Below the pieces are notes generated by a model. That model saw only the letters and a program-made list of their open reading frames with translations. It was not told where the DNA came from and searched no databases. Source: Torymus aiolomorphi (lineage: Eukaryota; Arthropoda; Insecta; Hymenoptera; Torymidae). From it: a stretch of DNA of 64,000 nucleotides. This document shows positions 21,191 to 33,745 of the stretch, in pieces. The translations under genes and the position numbers were made by a program. The DNA lies in NCBI GenBank assembly GCA_036365515.1, contig CM070876.1, forward strand, positions 97,600,038-97,664,037, read 5' to 3'. How positions within the stretch are numbered: position 1 is the stretch's first letter; the number at the start of each line of letters is the position of its first letter.

Positions 21191-22444
21191 TTAAGCTAAA
21201 ATTTCGCAGTTATTAATTAATATATTATTTTCTTTCGCTAGTTTATTGATTTCAAATTGTTTATTGATATAATTTTTTTGTTGATGAATGAAGAATGCTT
21301 CTGAAAAAAGTCTTTTTCCGTTATTTATTTCTGTATCTAAGATTTTAATATTATCAAAATCTATTGTATGATTTCTATTTTCAATGTGCGCAAATAAGGA
21401 AGATTTATCATCTTTGTCAAGATATTTTTTTCTATGCTCTTTTATTCGTACATTTAATCGTCTACCTGTCTGTCCCACATACGTTGCTTCGCAATTTTTA
21501 CAATTGATTTTATACACCACATTGTTTTTATTACATTTTTCTTCTTTACCTTTTCCTAATACTATTACATTACTTAGTTTATTTATGGTACTAAACACAA
21601 CATTAATGTTAAGATTTTTAACAAAATTTTTCGTAAAACATTCTAACTCATTAAGAAACGGTAAAAATATAATCCCATCGTAGGTTTTTTGTTGTTTGGG
21701 GCTATTATCTGAAATTTATAGCATTTTTAAGAGTTTCTTTATGTGGTGATCAACTAAATTATGTGGATAATTATTGTTTTTTAAAACATATTTGATAAAA
21801 TCTGTATTTTCTTTGTGAAATCTATTGTGCGATAATTTTATTGCTCTATCGAGAAGACAGTATATAATAGCTATTTTGTTGCTTGTCGGATGATGCGAAT
21901 TGAAATTTAGATATCTTTCTGAAAAGGTAGATTTTCGATACCAATTAGTTATTATATTGCTTTCATCGTTTATTATAATTTTTATGTCCAAAAAACTAAT
22001 GCTATTATTTTCGGAATGTTCAACAGTGAATTGTAAGTTTGTGTCATAAGAGTTGAAAATTTGAAATGTATATTATTTTTCGGTATACAAAGAACAATAT
22101 CATCCACATAACGGTAATAAAATAGCGGTTTTTCTTGAAGTTTATTGATACATGAGTTTTCTAAATCTTCCATAACTATGTTAGATAGTATAGGGCTTAA
22201 CGGATTTCCCATAGCGGATCCGAATGTCTGTCTATAAAAATTGCCATTAAATTGAAAATAATTATTGTTTAGGATGAATTTAATTACTTTAAGAAATTCG
22301 GTACAGGTCATATTTATTCTATTATATATTTGATGCCACCTTCTTTCTATCGCTTCATATACTAGGTATTCAGGGACATTTGTAAAAAGACTTACGACAT
22401 CGAAACTCACTATTTCATAATTATGTGGTATTTTGATATTTTCA
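21191..22444 (-). pseudogene. PLE-3 RT palm and GIY-YIG, inverted copy, frameshifted
   Basis: 21598-21191 encodes the endonuclease region (VVYKINC, ATYVGQTGRRLNVRIKEHR, EAFFIHQQ). 21991-21716 and 22440-21982 encode the RT with SFDVVSLFTNVPEYLVYEAI, FGSAMGNPLSPILSN and YYRYVDDIVLCI. A TAG-like stop separates RT from endonuclease and a frameshift falls near 21990. It is 5'-truncated at 22444. The copy is closely similar to the forward arm. Confidence 0.85.
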
Positions 22445-22555
22445 ACCATAAGCGCCTTTACCAACCAAATTCTACACAACGTTTGGCCGAAATTACACGT
22501 TGTTAAAGAAGCACCATCGACCACCATGGAGTTTTCACTGAATCCGGAATAACGA

Positions 22556-25170
22556 ATGGAGATTCGCTTACGTATGTTAAACGAACACATGACACACAAG
22601 GAACTATTAAAAAATTTGTTAAAATACCGTAAAGATATTAATGTCAATTTAACTCTACATTTGATATTCAAAATCTTCGGTTTCAAAGTGAAACAACAAT
22701 TCCAGTATTTAACTAAAATGTTATACAAGGAAAAACAATCGAGAGAACAATGTAAATTTTTAATTAAATGTAGATTTTTTAATATTGGTCCGAAACATTT
22801 ACAATGCATTACAAAGAATCTAAAAAATAACTACATGTTCTCAAAAATATGCGTAACTAAACAAAACAAGTTGACGGAAAAAATCATGAATCGAGTTCTA
22901 AACATAGAAATTACAGATTTACACACAAAAATTGCATGGTTAAACAGAGAAATTATAAAAAGTAAAAAATCATTAGAGACGAGTGTAGAAAACAACACTA
23001 TTAAATTGTTTGCTGACTTTTATGATACTAAACTGAACTTTATTATTGTTAAATTAAAAGAAAAATTACAACGTAAACACGAAACCATGTATTTCAGAAA
23101 ATATAAGAAAGAAATTGAAAAAGATAGATATAAGGAAGATGTGTCGGAGGTTAATGTCCGAGACAATAACACACAGGTTATCGAACCAGCGAAAACTGGC
23201 GATAGTTGGTGTGTGAATGTTTCGGGCATTGAACTTCCAACGTACGTTACTGATATATTAAAACTTGGAGAGAAATTCAATTTTAATGAAACATTCAACA
23301 ACAAATTACTACTGCAATATATTAAGAATTTTGAAACTTTTATTAAAAAACGCAATAATAAAGCTGATATTCCTAAAATAAGAAGCTCTTTCCTCAACAC
23401 CATAAAAAATTCATACAATAGAGAATTAGCAAATAATTCATACGAAAACAGAAAATTAAAAATAGACCTTAAAAAAACAAGAAAATTTCTAAAACAGAAC
23501 TCAGATATTCTAATAACTAGAGCTGATAAAGGGAATGCTACAGTGATAATTAAAAAATCATGTTACGTAGAAAAAACCGATACACTATTTAACGATCAAA
23601 AATATTATGAAAAAATAAAATCAAACCCTTTATCAAGCCTAGAAAGGAATACAAATGATATAGTGAAATGGCTCAATAAAATGGATTTTAGTGGTACTAA
23701 GAAACAACTACTCCCGGTTCTTTAAAAATTCAGTATATCAAAAGCGTATGGTCTTATTAAAATACATAAAGCAGGTTTTTCAGTCAGACCCATAATATCC
23801 ACAGTGAACTCTCCTACTTACTGCGTTTCAAAGTTTTTTGCTCAATTCCTACAAAATAATTTAAAAATCCCGTCATCACATGTAGATAATAGTTAAAACT
23901 AAAAGAAAAACTTGAAAATATCAAAATACCACATAATTATGAAATAGTGAGTTTCGATGTCGTAAGTCTTTTTACAAATGTCCCTGAATACCTAGTATAT
24001 GAAGCGATAGAAAGAAGATGGCATCAAATATATAATAGAATAAATATGACCTGTACCGAATTTAAAGTAATTAAATTCATCCTAAACAATAATTATTTTC
24101 AATTTAATGGCAATTTTTATAGACAGACATTCGGATCCGCTATGGGAAATCCGTTAAGCCCTATACTATCTAACATAGTTATGGAAGATTTAGAAAACTC
24201 ATGTATCAATAAACTTCAAGAAAAACCGCTATTTTATTACCGTTATGTGGATGATATTGTTCTTTGTATACCGAAAAATAATATACGCGATACATTACAA
24301 ATTTTCAACTCTTATGACACAAACTTACAATTCACTGTTGAACATTCCAAAAATAACAACATTAGTTTTTTTGACATAAAAATTATAATAAATGATGAAA
24401 GCAATATAATAACTAATTGGTATCGGAAACCTACCTTTTCAAGAAGATATCTCAATTTCAATTCGCATCACCCGACATGCAACAAAATAGCTATTATATA
24501 CTGTCTCGTCGATAGAGCAATAAAATTATCGCACAACAGATTTCACAAAGAAAATACAGATTTTATCAAATATGTTTTAAAAAACAATAATTATCCACAT
24601 AATTTAGTTGATCACCACATAAAGAAACTCTTAAAAATGCTATAAATTTCAGATAATAGCCCCAAACAACAAGAAACCTACGATGGGATTATATGTTTAC
24701 CGTTTGTTAATGAGTTAGAATTTTTTACGAAAAATTTTGTTAAAAATCTTAACATTAATGTTGTGTTTAGTACCATAAATAAACTAAGTAATGTAATAGT
24801 ATTAGGAAAAGGTAAAGAAGAAAAATGTAATAAAAACAATGTGGTGTATAAAATCAATTGTAAAAATTGCGAAGCAACGTATGTGGGACAGACAGGTAGA
24901 CGATTAAATGTACGAATAAAAGAGCATAGAAAAAAATATCTTGACAAAGATGATAAATCTTCCTTATTTGCGCACATTGAAAATAGAAATCATACAATAG
25001 ATTTTGATAATATTAAAATCTTAGATACAGAAATAAATAACGGAAAAAGACTTTTTTCAGAAGCATTCTTCATTCATCAACAAAAAAATTATATAAATAA
25101 ACAATTTGAAATCAATAAACTAGCGAAAGAATATAATATATTAATTAATAACTGCGAAATTTTAGCTTAA
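22556..25170 (+). pseudogene. PLE-3 RT-GIY-YIG polyprotein, three broken pieces
   Basis: 22556-23725 encodes the lysine-rich N-terminal region up to the RT fingers (ITRADKGNATVIIKKSCYVE, common to PLEs). After stops and frameshifts, 23730-23920 shows SKAYGLIKIHKAGFSVRPI. 23947-24645 holds RT motifs A-C with SFDVVSLFTNVPEYL, FGSAMGNPLSPILSN and YRYVDDIVLCI. A stop at 24643-24645 separates 24763-25170, the endonuclease: ATYVGQTGRRLNVRIKEHRK and RLFSEAFFIHQQ. The catalytic motifs survive, but at least two frameshifts and one stop prevent a full product. Confidence 0.87.
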
Positions 25171-25702
25171 TATAACTCTTACTATGTATATAAACTTTGT
25201 AAAGTCGAACTGGTATATTAGGAGAGCACGTTGGGTGAGCATATAATATCCATCACAATATTCGTGTATGTTTTGAGAATCGTGTCATTAGGATGACTTC
25301 CGCTATGACGTGCTCTCCTGATACCTCGCCTCGGCTCTGAATCGTTCAGCGCTATCCCTACCTGTCTCACATCGTTTTATATACTCGTATACACACACAA
25401 TTACCGTATATTAGTATATATAGACCGTTTGCCACAAAGAAAAAGCATTGACGGAACGGACAGTATCCCGTTATCATTACATCCTGACGTAATGTAAGTG
25501 TACCTTGTTATACATAACTTGTTTAGAGTTTGCGAATTGTGATAAATAATTAAGTGATTAGTTTTAATAAATATGTAATATAAATTATTTTTTATTAGAA
25601 TTGATTGTAAAAACTACAGTTTTTTTTTTTTAAATGTAAATCTTACGTTCAACATACTTTATATATGTATTATGTAAATGATTTGTGTTAAATATATAGT
25701 AC

Positions 25703-25739
25703 CTGAAGAGGAACACGACATAAGTGTCCGAAACGTCGG
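25703..25739 (+). ncRNA. Hammerhead-ribozyme-like motif 5 (PLE-3 forward copy)
   Basis: CTGAAGA, stem II GAACAC/GTGTCC with one A-C mismatch, then GAAACGTCGG. The mirror copy at 17484-17518 has the perfect stem. Confidence 0.6.
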
Positions 25740-25852
25740 TTAAGAATAAATGGTGCTCATTTATTTAAACCTTTCCTGGTAAACAATTGGCTATCGGATT
25801 CAAGACATACATACGATTCACATCCTACCATAGGCGCCTTTACCAACCAAAT

Positions 25853-26142
25853 ACACAGAGAAACTATTCGCAGTGTTGCCATTGTTTTTCCTCCCTGCTG
25901 CTGGTGCTGCAACACACACACACACACATGCGCGCGCGCGCAAGGACACCCCCTTTGTTTTCTGGATAGGTCCATTATTGTAGTACATCTAAAGTATTCG
26001 ATAACATACGATATTTTCTCTTAGACAGGCAAGGAAAAACATACGTCAAATTGTTTGAACTGAATTCTGTAAAACTTTTAATTTATTAATACCTACTAAA
26101 GGTCGACAATATTGTACATATTTACACTTTGATTGACTATCA
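25853..26142. other. Unique sequence with a short (CA)n/(CG)n tract
   Basis: Contains CA repeats followed by CG repeats near 25914-25942. The segment 26085-26142 is the probable 3' UTR of the minus-strand gene next door, with an AATAAA signal near 26088. Otherwise nothing is recognised. Confidence 0.4.
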
Positions 26143-26221
26143 CTAAGTTTCTATTACTTCATTAACACTACAATCACTAGATAAATTACTGTCATCAGAA
26201 TCACTTTCTTCACCAATATCA
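26143..26221 (-). CDS. Terminal exon of an unrecognised gene
   Basis: On the minus strand the acceptor CTTTCACAG precedes 26221. The exon finishes at TAG 26143-26145. It completes a codon split across the intron and encodes a short acidic, serine-rich tail: SDIGEESDSDDSNLSSDC, then VNEVIET. The phase joins exactly with the exon at 26291-26412, which is strong evidence for a real gene end. The acidic tail is low-complexity and does not reveal a family. Confidence 0.6.
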
Positions 26222-26290
26222 CTGTGAAAGATATAGATTATTTTATTCAGTAAATAAAATATTTGTTATAAACTATTTAAATATGTTTAC
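26222..26290 (-). other. 69-bp intron
   Basis: Minus-strand GTAAAC...CACAG between the two coding exons. AT-rich and of a size usual for insects. Removing it preserves the frame. Confidence 0.6.
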
Positions 26291-26412
26291 CTTTCGTCAA
26301 TAAATTGTTTTAATGATTCTGCAACTTCAATATTTTTGTATTGCTTAATTCTATTTTCTATTAATATCAGAGAAATATTCGGATCTGTTAGGTGCACAGC
26401 TCTATTAAACGT
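26291..26412 (-). CDS. Penultimate exon of an unrecognised gene
   Basis: A 122-bp exon on the minus strand, preceded by TTTATTTATTCTATAG and ending at a GTAAAC donor. It encodes 40 residues plus two bases, including [18 protein letters not shown] and [11 protein letters not shown]. There is no stop, and the phase matches the terminal exon. The upstream intron begins at once with the TA tract and module array, so the rest of the gene lies at higher coordinates or has been lost. It could be a host gene or the end of a spliced transposase. I cannot assign a function. Confidence 0.58.
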
Positions 26413-26427
26413 CTATAGAATAAATAA

Positions 26428-27011
<584 letters not shown>

Positions 27012-27018
27012 TATATAT

Positions 27019-27260
27019 ATATAAATACATTTGTTTTAACAGATTTATGAAGCCCTTTTATACACATGAGCATATTTATGGAGCCCGTTTTCTTTTATGG
27101 AGCCCGGGTCCCATAAAATATTTTTCTCGGGCGTTTATGGAGCCCGATCTAGAGTCTATAACCCCAGGGTCCATTATTTCTTTAGTCACTTGCCATAGGG
27201 ATCTCTGGGCTGTAGGTACTAATATACAGGGATGGGCTCCATAAACGGATGGGGGGATAA
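27019..27260 (-). repeat. TA-bracketed word module B
   Basis: The core is on the minus strand (27173-27188), again with GGACCCT beside it. The word TTTATGGAGCCCG occurs four times left of the core (27043-27147, the first diverged). One inverted copy, GGGCTCCATAAACG, lies right of it at 27233. The polarity is the same as in module A when read on the minus strand. Confidence 0.8.
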
Positions 27261-27275
27261 TTATATATATATATA

Positions 27276-27511
27276 TAACTATGGGAATTGTTATATTTGA
27301 AGAGATATCAACGTATAGATCGGTACTTTTGAAGAGATGTCAGCATTTTGAAGAGACTCCTCAAATTTCTCAACGCAAGAATCGCGACTTTTGAGGAGAA
27401 ATCTATACCCCCTTTTCCAAGAGTCGGTAACCTGAGGGTCATTATTTCTTTAGTCACATTGTCCGAACTCTGAGTGAAAGGTTCACATCTCCTCAAAAGT
27501 ACCAATTTACA

Positions 27512-27515
<4 letters not shown>
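27276..27515 (-). repeat. TA-bracketed word module C
   Basis: Core on the minus strand at 27441-27456 with GACCCT adjoining. The words are TTTGAAGAGAT, GGTACTTTTGAAGAGATG, TTTTGAAGAGACTCC and ACTTTTGAGGAGA on one side. One inverted word, CATCTCCTCAAAAGTACC, lies on the other (27487-27504). Confidence 0.8.
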
Positions 27516-27545
<30 letters not shown>

Positions 27546-27549
<4 letters not shown>

Positions 27550-27744
27550 TGTATAACGTTAGTTCCCAGGACCCCATGTTACTGTATACCTATACGTGAC
27601 TAAAGAAATAATGTCTCTTATGGGGGCCGATGTCCTCAAAACTGACGTTAAACATATGTAGATTCAGGGACTGTCCCCAAAACTAACAAATGTCCCCGAA
27701 ACCAACGTGAAAGATCTGGAATGTCCTGGAAACTAACATAAAAC

Positions 27745-27750
<6 letters not shown>
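27546..27750 (+). repeat. TA-bracketed word module D
   Basis: Core at 27597-27612. One inverted word, GTTAGTTCCCAGGAC, lies before it (27559). Four direct words follow: TGTCCTCAAAACTGACG, TGTCCCCAAAACTAAC, TGTCCCCGAAACCAACG and TGTCCTGGAAACTAAC. Confidence 0.8.

Positions 27751-27808
<58 letters not shown>
27751..27808. repeat. (TA)n microsatellite
   Basis: Pure TA tract closing the module array on the right. Shorter TA tracts at 27012-27022, 27261-27276 and 27515-27545 separate the modules. Confidence 0.95.
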
Positions 27809-27813
<5 letters not shown>

Positions 27814-28025
27814 AATCACACAGACACACAATAAACAATAACAATCACTTATAAAAACAAGGATGTAATTTATTCAATATCATCAACAGAAAAGGTTAAA
27901 TGTGTTATCAACAAAGTCTCGAATCAACTAACTGAAAAACTAAATTGAATCGAGAACAAAAAACTATTCGCTTAGCAACGTTTTCGTTCTTTTCATGTTC
28001 GATGACAATAGACTAATACATACCA
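27809..28025 (-). repeat. Probable gypsy 3' LTR fragment
   Basis: On the minus strand it follows a purine tract, GAAAAGAGGGGGAATAATGG (28027-28046). It starts near TGTATTAGTC and has an AATAAA signal near 27870. The far end is lost in the TA tract. No second LTR is seen. Confidence 0.5.
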
Positions 28026-28089
28026 TTATTCCCCCTCTTTTCAGATTGTCATCCCGACAATAAGATAAAAATGAAAGAGAAGACGTCTT

Positions 28090-28338
28090 CTTCAAGCGGG
28101 GTGATCCTTGGCTCACTCAACCAAAAGGGCCCGTCTCTTGAAAAATATTCCTCCTCATCCAAAACCGAATCAAAATGGCATCATCTTCAAGCGAGCTGAT
28201 CCTTGGCTCACCCGGCTAAAGGGCCCGTCTCTTGAATTGGTCCATCTTGAAATCATCTTGAAATCTTTTTGGAATCATTTACTTTTCAAGCGGGTTGATC
28301 CTTGACTCATCCGGTCAGAGGACCCGCCTCTTAAAATG
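28090..28338 (-). repeat. Three-copy ~97-bp repeat between integrase and LTR
   Basis: A 50-bp block recurs at 28093, 28188 and 28289. Each begins TCAAGCGnGnTGATCCTTG and contains GGGCCCGTCTCTTGAA or a variant. It is untranslated and resembles tandem repeats found before the polypurine tract in some gypsy elements. Confidence 0.75.
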
Positions 28339-28522
28339 TAGAATCGTCATTTTTGGGTATCATCATGTCATCATCGGTGGGTAAAGTCTTGTCGGTAATT
28401 CTTGGACACAAGTGGGGAGTTGACACGCCGTTGTACCTCACTTCTGCCCCTGCTCTGGCATTTGCCTTGTCTCACACGGGAAAAACCACGGCTCAAAATA
28501 ACCGTGAGTAGAGCAGAAGAAA

Positions 28523-29163
28523 TTACGTATCGTGGTAGGTCGCCAATCGATCAATATGAATGATCTTCTTTTTGTGTTTTGGTGTCTTCTGGATGCAGAA
28601 AACGACGTCATTGATCTTTTTGACAATCTTATAAGGTCCTTCCCAATCACTTTGGAGCTTCGGAGTCCTTCCTTTGACTCGGCGAGGATTATATAACCAT
28701 ACTTTCTGTTGTTCTTGAAAGTTGACATGTCTGGATGTTCTGCCATAGGTTGTTTTCATATGTTTTGAGGAAAGGAAAATATTCTTTCGTGCTGATTGAT
28801 GAATTTTGTTGATGGTGGTTTTTAGTTTCTGGACGTAACTGCCATAGTAGGACAATCTTCTCCGTCATGAGAACATCCGCGTATCAAATCAAGAAGAAGC
28901 CTCAAGTCTGTGCCGGTGTACATCTCCGCTGGTGTGGCCCCAGTTGTTGTGTGTATCGAAGATCTTTAAGCTAAAAGATACAAGGAAATCCAACGTTCCC
29001 AATCTTTTTGGTTGTCTGTTATGTATTTGGACAAGTATTCTAGAATGGTTCTGTTTTGTCTTTCTACCTGACCATTCGATTGAGGGTGTAATGGTGTTAC
29101 CCTAGTCTTCCGAATTCCTAACAACTGAGACAATTCCTTAATTATCTTACAAGGAAAGTACCC
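28523..29163 (-). pseudogene. Ty3/gypsy integrase C-terminal fragment
   Basis: On the minus strand 29163-28860 encodes the end of the integrase catalytic core, with KELSQLLGIRKTRVTPLHPQ, then SNGQVERQNRT carrying the catalytic glutamate, and ATPAEMYTG. A TAA interrupts the LLA/RSS segment, and a frameshift near 28853 leads to 28855-28523. That part is the C-terminal domain with VWLYNPRR, WEGPYKIVKKINDV and HIDRLATY. RT, RNase H and the first integrase aspartates are missing. A dead remnant. Confidence 0.85.
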
Positions 29164-30170
29164 GAACTGTCAAATTCAAAAAAATTCCAAACCCATATTA
29201 AAAGGTAGACCTCCATGCGAGATTCACGAAACCATTTTTTTTATCGGCTGAGAAGCCCTTTATAAGGGTTAAAATCACCCCTAAAGTTTACCCCCAAGAA
29301 ACGTTCTTTTGATATATCTCGGCTTCTACTTAACTTTTTTTAACGAAACAAAATGAAAAGAGTTTCTTATTAAAAGCCAAGAAATCCGTGGTGGTATGAA
29401 CATTAAGGGTTGCATCCCTTATTTTTTAGAGGGTGAAATTGTGTTTTTTTAAGAATAATTTTTATTGTGAGAATTCATAAAATAATTAAAAATAGGTCAA
29501 AACATTATTTTTACCAACTACAATAAATAACAGTTGGTGTTTTTGGGCATTCTTCGCGAAACAACCCCTTAAGAGGTGGTAAACCACCCCTAACACAAAT
29601 GAATTAGGTATATTTTTTAGCAAATATTTTTTTCCTTAAAATGGGTTCTTGAAGACGTTAATCGGAATCCACAGTTAGATCCACAATAAAAATTTGAAAA
29701 TAGTGAATTCAATATGGCGAAAATTTTTTAGAAATATTTTAAATTCCACGAAAAATAGTATGTAGACCCCCTGGCGGAAATTATATTATGTATATAAGTG
29801 TATAATAATGTAACAATGTTTTGTTATGTTATTCTATTATTTATTATTTTTTTTATCATACACTTGTTTATCGTACGATAAACAAGTGTATGATAATGTA
29901 GTTGTTTGTAAAAAAGTGTAAGAAAACGTAACAAATTGTACTTTTCTACTGGATTTCGGACGCTTTTACATTTTACCACAGTTTATACCATTTTTTAATA
30001 ATTTCTTACTTTTCCTTACATTTGTCTACGTTTTATTACTTTTTAATTTGTACTATTAATTCAAATTTTATAGGCATTCTTACACTTTCGTACATCTTTT
30101 TACATTTTATTATATATTTGTACTTTTAATTACATCTTCTTACGTTTATATACAAATTTTGATACACATT
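29164..30170. other. Decayed repeats, no gene
   Basis: AT-rich sequence. 29240-29600 has blocks such as AACCCCTTAAGAGGTGG and CACCCCTAA that look like an old non-autonomous DNA element. 29860-29890 contains the palindrome ACTTGTTTATCGTACGATAAACAAGT. Many TTACATTTT/TACATTTT words at 29940-30170 resemble the neighbouring pogo end. Confidence 0.45.
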
Positions 30171-30630
30171 TTACATCGTATCACATATTTGTACACTTTT
30201 TTCAAATAGTTCATAATTATACTTTTATAATAATTTATAATTGTACTTTTATTTAAATAAAGCTATAAATAAAATATTTTCAAAGATGTAAAGAAAAAAT
30301 ACTAAAACGTAATAAAATGTAAATTATTATGTATTAGAAATATAATTAATATATGTTACAAAATGTAAGTTACTGTATAAAAGTTTAAATTTTTACAAAT
30401 TCTTACAGATTTTTACAATTTATTATCTTTTAATACAAATTCTTATACAATTCTACCAATTTCTAAGCAGCACAACGACCAATTTTAAATCCTACGGATC
30501 AGCCAACAGCAGACGGCAAGCTAGCTAAATATTCTGACGATCATGGATTATATGTTTTACAATAATGATATTCATGAAAAAAATGTTGTAAACATAGCGA
30601 TTTTTTGCACCATGAACATGTTATAATCGC

Positions 30631-32174
30631 TCATTTACCACAAATATCGCATGTAATAAAATTAGAATTGAAGCAAAATTTTTTTGGGTTTTCAATTTTT
30701 TCTGGCCTTTCATCAATGTAACCGGCGGCGTACCAAGCATATTTAAATAAATTTTGAAACTTCGGACTTGATAATTGATTATGTACTAATGAATTCATTT
30801 TGATTATATTATTTCTATCGTGTAAGTTGAGATCCTCATTTGTTAGAAATGTCATATCCGAAAACGTTCGAACGAAGTTCTTCCACATTCGAAAACCATA
30901 AACATCAAGCGGTTGAAGTTCACTTGTTGTTCTTTGTGGAATTTATAGAATCGTTAAGGTTTTATGTTCCGGTTTTACTTTATAAATTATATCTAGGCAG
31001 TGACCTCTCCATGAATCAAGCAATAGTGTACTTGTTATGGTAGTTGATGGAAAATATACATCTTGCGCCCAAGTTTCAACATGTTCATTAGTCAATTTAC
31101 CTGATTTCGATGCCATTACATAAACATTTTCTGCTGCAAATAAAGTTTTTCTGACGACAGTTCCAAACTCTCCCTTTGATTCTTGCATGACTAAAAAGAA
31201 GGGTGATAGAAGTTTTCCTTCAGCAGATACAGTAGGTTGGATAGTATAAGAATGAGTTGTCGAATACACTGATACTCTCTACACTTTTATCTCCTCTAAG
31301 ATTGAGGGTTCGACCACTGTGTATTTCGTAATTAAAACCACTTTGGTCGGAGTTATAAACACGTTTTGCATCATATTTTATGATGGCATTTTTTACTCTA
31401 TTGCGAAATTCCTGTTTTTGTGCTGACCATTCTTCTGAATCATCTATAGATTTTTTAGTAATAATTTTTGTTATTTTTCGAGAAACGATATTAAATCGCC
31501 GTTTAAATTCATTTAACCAGTGTCTAGAAGCTTTAAATTCATTGAAGTTTAACTCTAATGCTTTTTCTTTTGCCATACGTCTTACATCAATGTCATGAAT
31601 GGGTATTCTATTCGATCTGGCTACGTTAAATTTTTGTAAACAATATTCCTCATTTTTTTCAATTTATCGATCCTACTTCCTCCTATTGCCACTTGATCTC
31701 TCCATCTATACAGCTGACGTGCTGTTTTTAATTTTTTGAATCGATTTTGAACTGTTTCAAATTTTAACTTGTTTTTACTACTTAACCAATACTCCACAGC
31801 TTGCTTTTTGTAGTCAAAATTAATACTCTCTGATTCGGTCCTACATTGATTTTCAGTTTCGGGTGTTATCATATCTTCTACATCGATATCTTCATGTAAT
31901 CATCTGCAGGTATGTCATCGTAAGGTTCGTAGGTATCATCATAATATAGAAATTCTTCCGTTTCTTCGTAAATACTACGATCATTTATACTTGATATTAT
32001 AATATTATACACTATATTAGCAACATTTCTTTCAGCGTCATTAACAGGTAATTTCTTTTCTTGATCTTGAAACATACTGTTTAAAATAAAAAAACATTCA
32101 TCGCATTTACCAAATTCATATTTATGGAAAATATTTTCTTTCTTCTTTTCAATACGTTGAGTCGCAGTGTAAAC
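30631..32174 (-). pseudogene. Pogo-like transposase (CENP-B/DDE_1), broken
   Basis: Read on the minus strand. 32174-31878 is a possible N-terminal exon (acceptor TTTTACAG) with a CDEC cysteine pair and an acidic stretch. 31872-31621 is a helix-turn-helix-like segment (KKQAVEYWLSSKN, RFKKLKTARQLYRWR). 31576-31220 has ASRHWLNEFKRRFNI and YNSDQSGFNYEI (first D). 31269-30943 has LLLDSWRGH (second D). After TAA at 30943-30945 comes ELQPLDVYGFRMWKNF (third D), and the protein ends CDICGK. There are frameshifts near 31880, 31610 and 31270 plus the nonsense codon. The nuclear transposase is inactive. Confidence 0.82.
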
Positions 32175-33432
32175 CTGTAAAAGTTTTAGTTATTATAGCC
32201 TTTTTATAGCCATAACAGTATAGGAATGTACAATAGTATGAATGTACAGTAAGTGTAAAAAGTATTCAGACATCCAAAACTTCTGAGGAAAACATTTTAC
32301 TAAATTCCTTTGTAAGTGCATGGGAATTCGTTATTGTTTGTCAATATTTTGTCTACAAGATACACTATTTTATTAGCATTAAATAGTTGCTAAACGTTAT
32401 TATTATAAATAAAGTACTACATCTATTCACTCGTATGAATATTTTTTACACTTAACTTAACTGATTAAATCGTCAGTATGTCATATTTTATATAATAGAA
32501 TAACAGTAATGTAACAGTAATTCTAAAAATTAAAATCAAAACATAATTTTTACTATCATAAAATAATTCAATGCATGTATTAAGAGTAAAGTTTCACTAT
32601 CAAAATATTTACAATTGGTACAATAAAGATTCTATAATAGATTTTTACTGAATTTGACTTTCTTAACTTCGGCCACTTGTTCAAAATTTATTGTATATTT
32701 TGACGAGTTTTATATTTAAAAATGCTGCATTTTATTTAACTTTTCAATATTATATCTATTATATCCTTCTATTAGAAATATTTTGAATAATTATGTAGAA
32801 GAAAGAAATTTCAATTATATGGTTACTTACGACTATTATTATTGTTGTTATCGTTCAATTCAAATAGGATTTCGTACTCGTAAAATGTTTACTTGCCATT
32901 AAAAAATATGATGCAAGTACCCCCAGACACTTATATTTTCAATTAATACCCATAAAATAATGTTGACATTGAATATTAATTTAACACGAGCGTAGAAAAA
33001 CGTTCAGTAACGTATATTTGTTTTCGACTGACCGATGTTTCACTTATTTATGAATAAAAGAGGATGAATAAATCAATGCAAGTGTACGTAATCTTGTATA
33101 TTGCGCAATAACTATGAATTGCTATAATTATCATTATATTAAAAATTTTGTTCATATCAATTTATATTAATAAATAATAAATAAACTTTTCTTATTAAAG
33201 CCTATCATAATTTCAACAAGCATGAAAATCTCTCCTAGCTGAAATTATAAAATATGAAAGAAAATAAGAAAATACTTATAAAATGGAATAAATTGTCGAA
33301 AAATGTAAGAAATCATACGATACTGGATTTCGGGCATATTTAACAAGTTGTTAAAGTTTCTTACATTTTCTTTCAATTCCTCACGTTTTCTAAATATTTC
33401 CTTGTGTAGCTTATTTTTATGAAATTATAAGG

Positions 33433-33513
33433 AAGTATTTGTTAGAAAAATCTGTAAGAATTAATTTGTTAGAAAAATCTGTAAGAATTAATTTGTTAGA
33501 AAAATCTGTAAGA
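33433..33513. repeat. 27-bp tandem repeat, three copies, in the pogo terminal region
   Basis: TTTGTTAGAAAAATCTGTAA followed by GAATTAA, repeated three times, the last partial. Present in every array unit (42706, 51976 and 61224 onwards). Confidence 0.85.
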
Positions 33514-33745
33514 ATTTGTAAAAATTTAAACTTTTATACAGTAACTTACATTTTGTAACATATATTAATTATATTTCTAATACATAATAATTTACATTTT
33601 ACTACGTTTTAGTATTCTTTCTTTACATCTTTGAAAATATTTTATTTATAGATTTATTTAAATAAAAGTACAATTATAAATTATTATAAAAGTATAATTA
33701 TGAACTATTTGAAAAAAGTGTACAAATATGTGATACGATGTAAAT

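Larger units (their letters stand above)
17412..22444 (-). mobile_element. PLE-3 inverted truncated piece, interrupted by a DD41D transposon
   Basis: Minus-strand copy of the last about 1.9 kb of PLE-3 (RT palm, GIY-YIG, 3' region), mirroring 23910-25826. It is split at 17526/20654 by the DD41D element. Removing that element restores the sequence seen at 25690-25705. Its inner end abuts a 26-bp sequence that reappears at the far end of the forward copy. Confidence 0.85.
22471..25826 (+). mobile_element. PLE-3 forward copy
   Basis: Forward Penelope-like copy with N-terminal region, RT, GIY-YIG and a 3' region with a ribozyme-like motif. It is flanked by a 26-bp direct repeat (22445-22470 and 25827-25852, one mismatch). 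I read this as a long target duplication or as duplicated host DNA. Confidence 0.8.
30171..33745 (-). mobile_element. Pogo-like (Tigger/CENP-B-type) DNA transposon, degenerate
   Basis: Long inverted repeats lie at about 30171-30470 and 33510-33745 (outer part TTACATCGTATCACATATTT against its complement). They flank a minus-strand transposase with DDE_1-type motifs. Inactive because of frameshifts and a stop. Its right part from 31572 onward is also the start of the tandem array unit. Confidence 0.78.
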
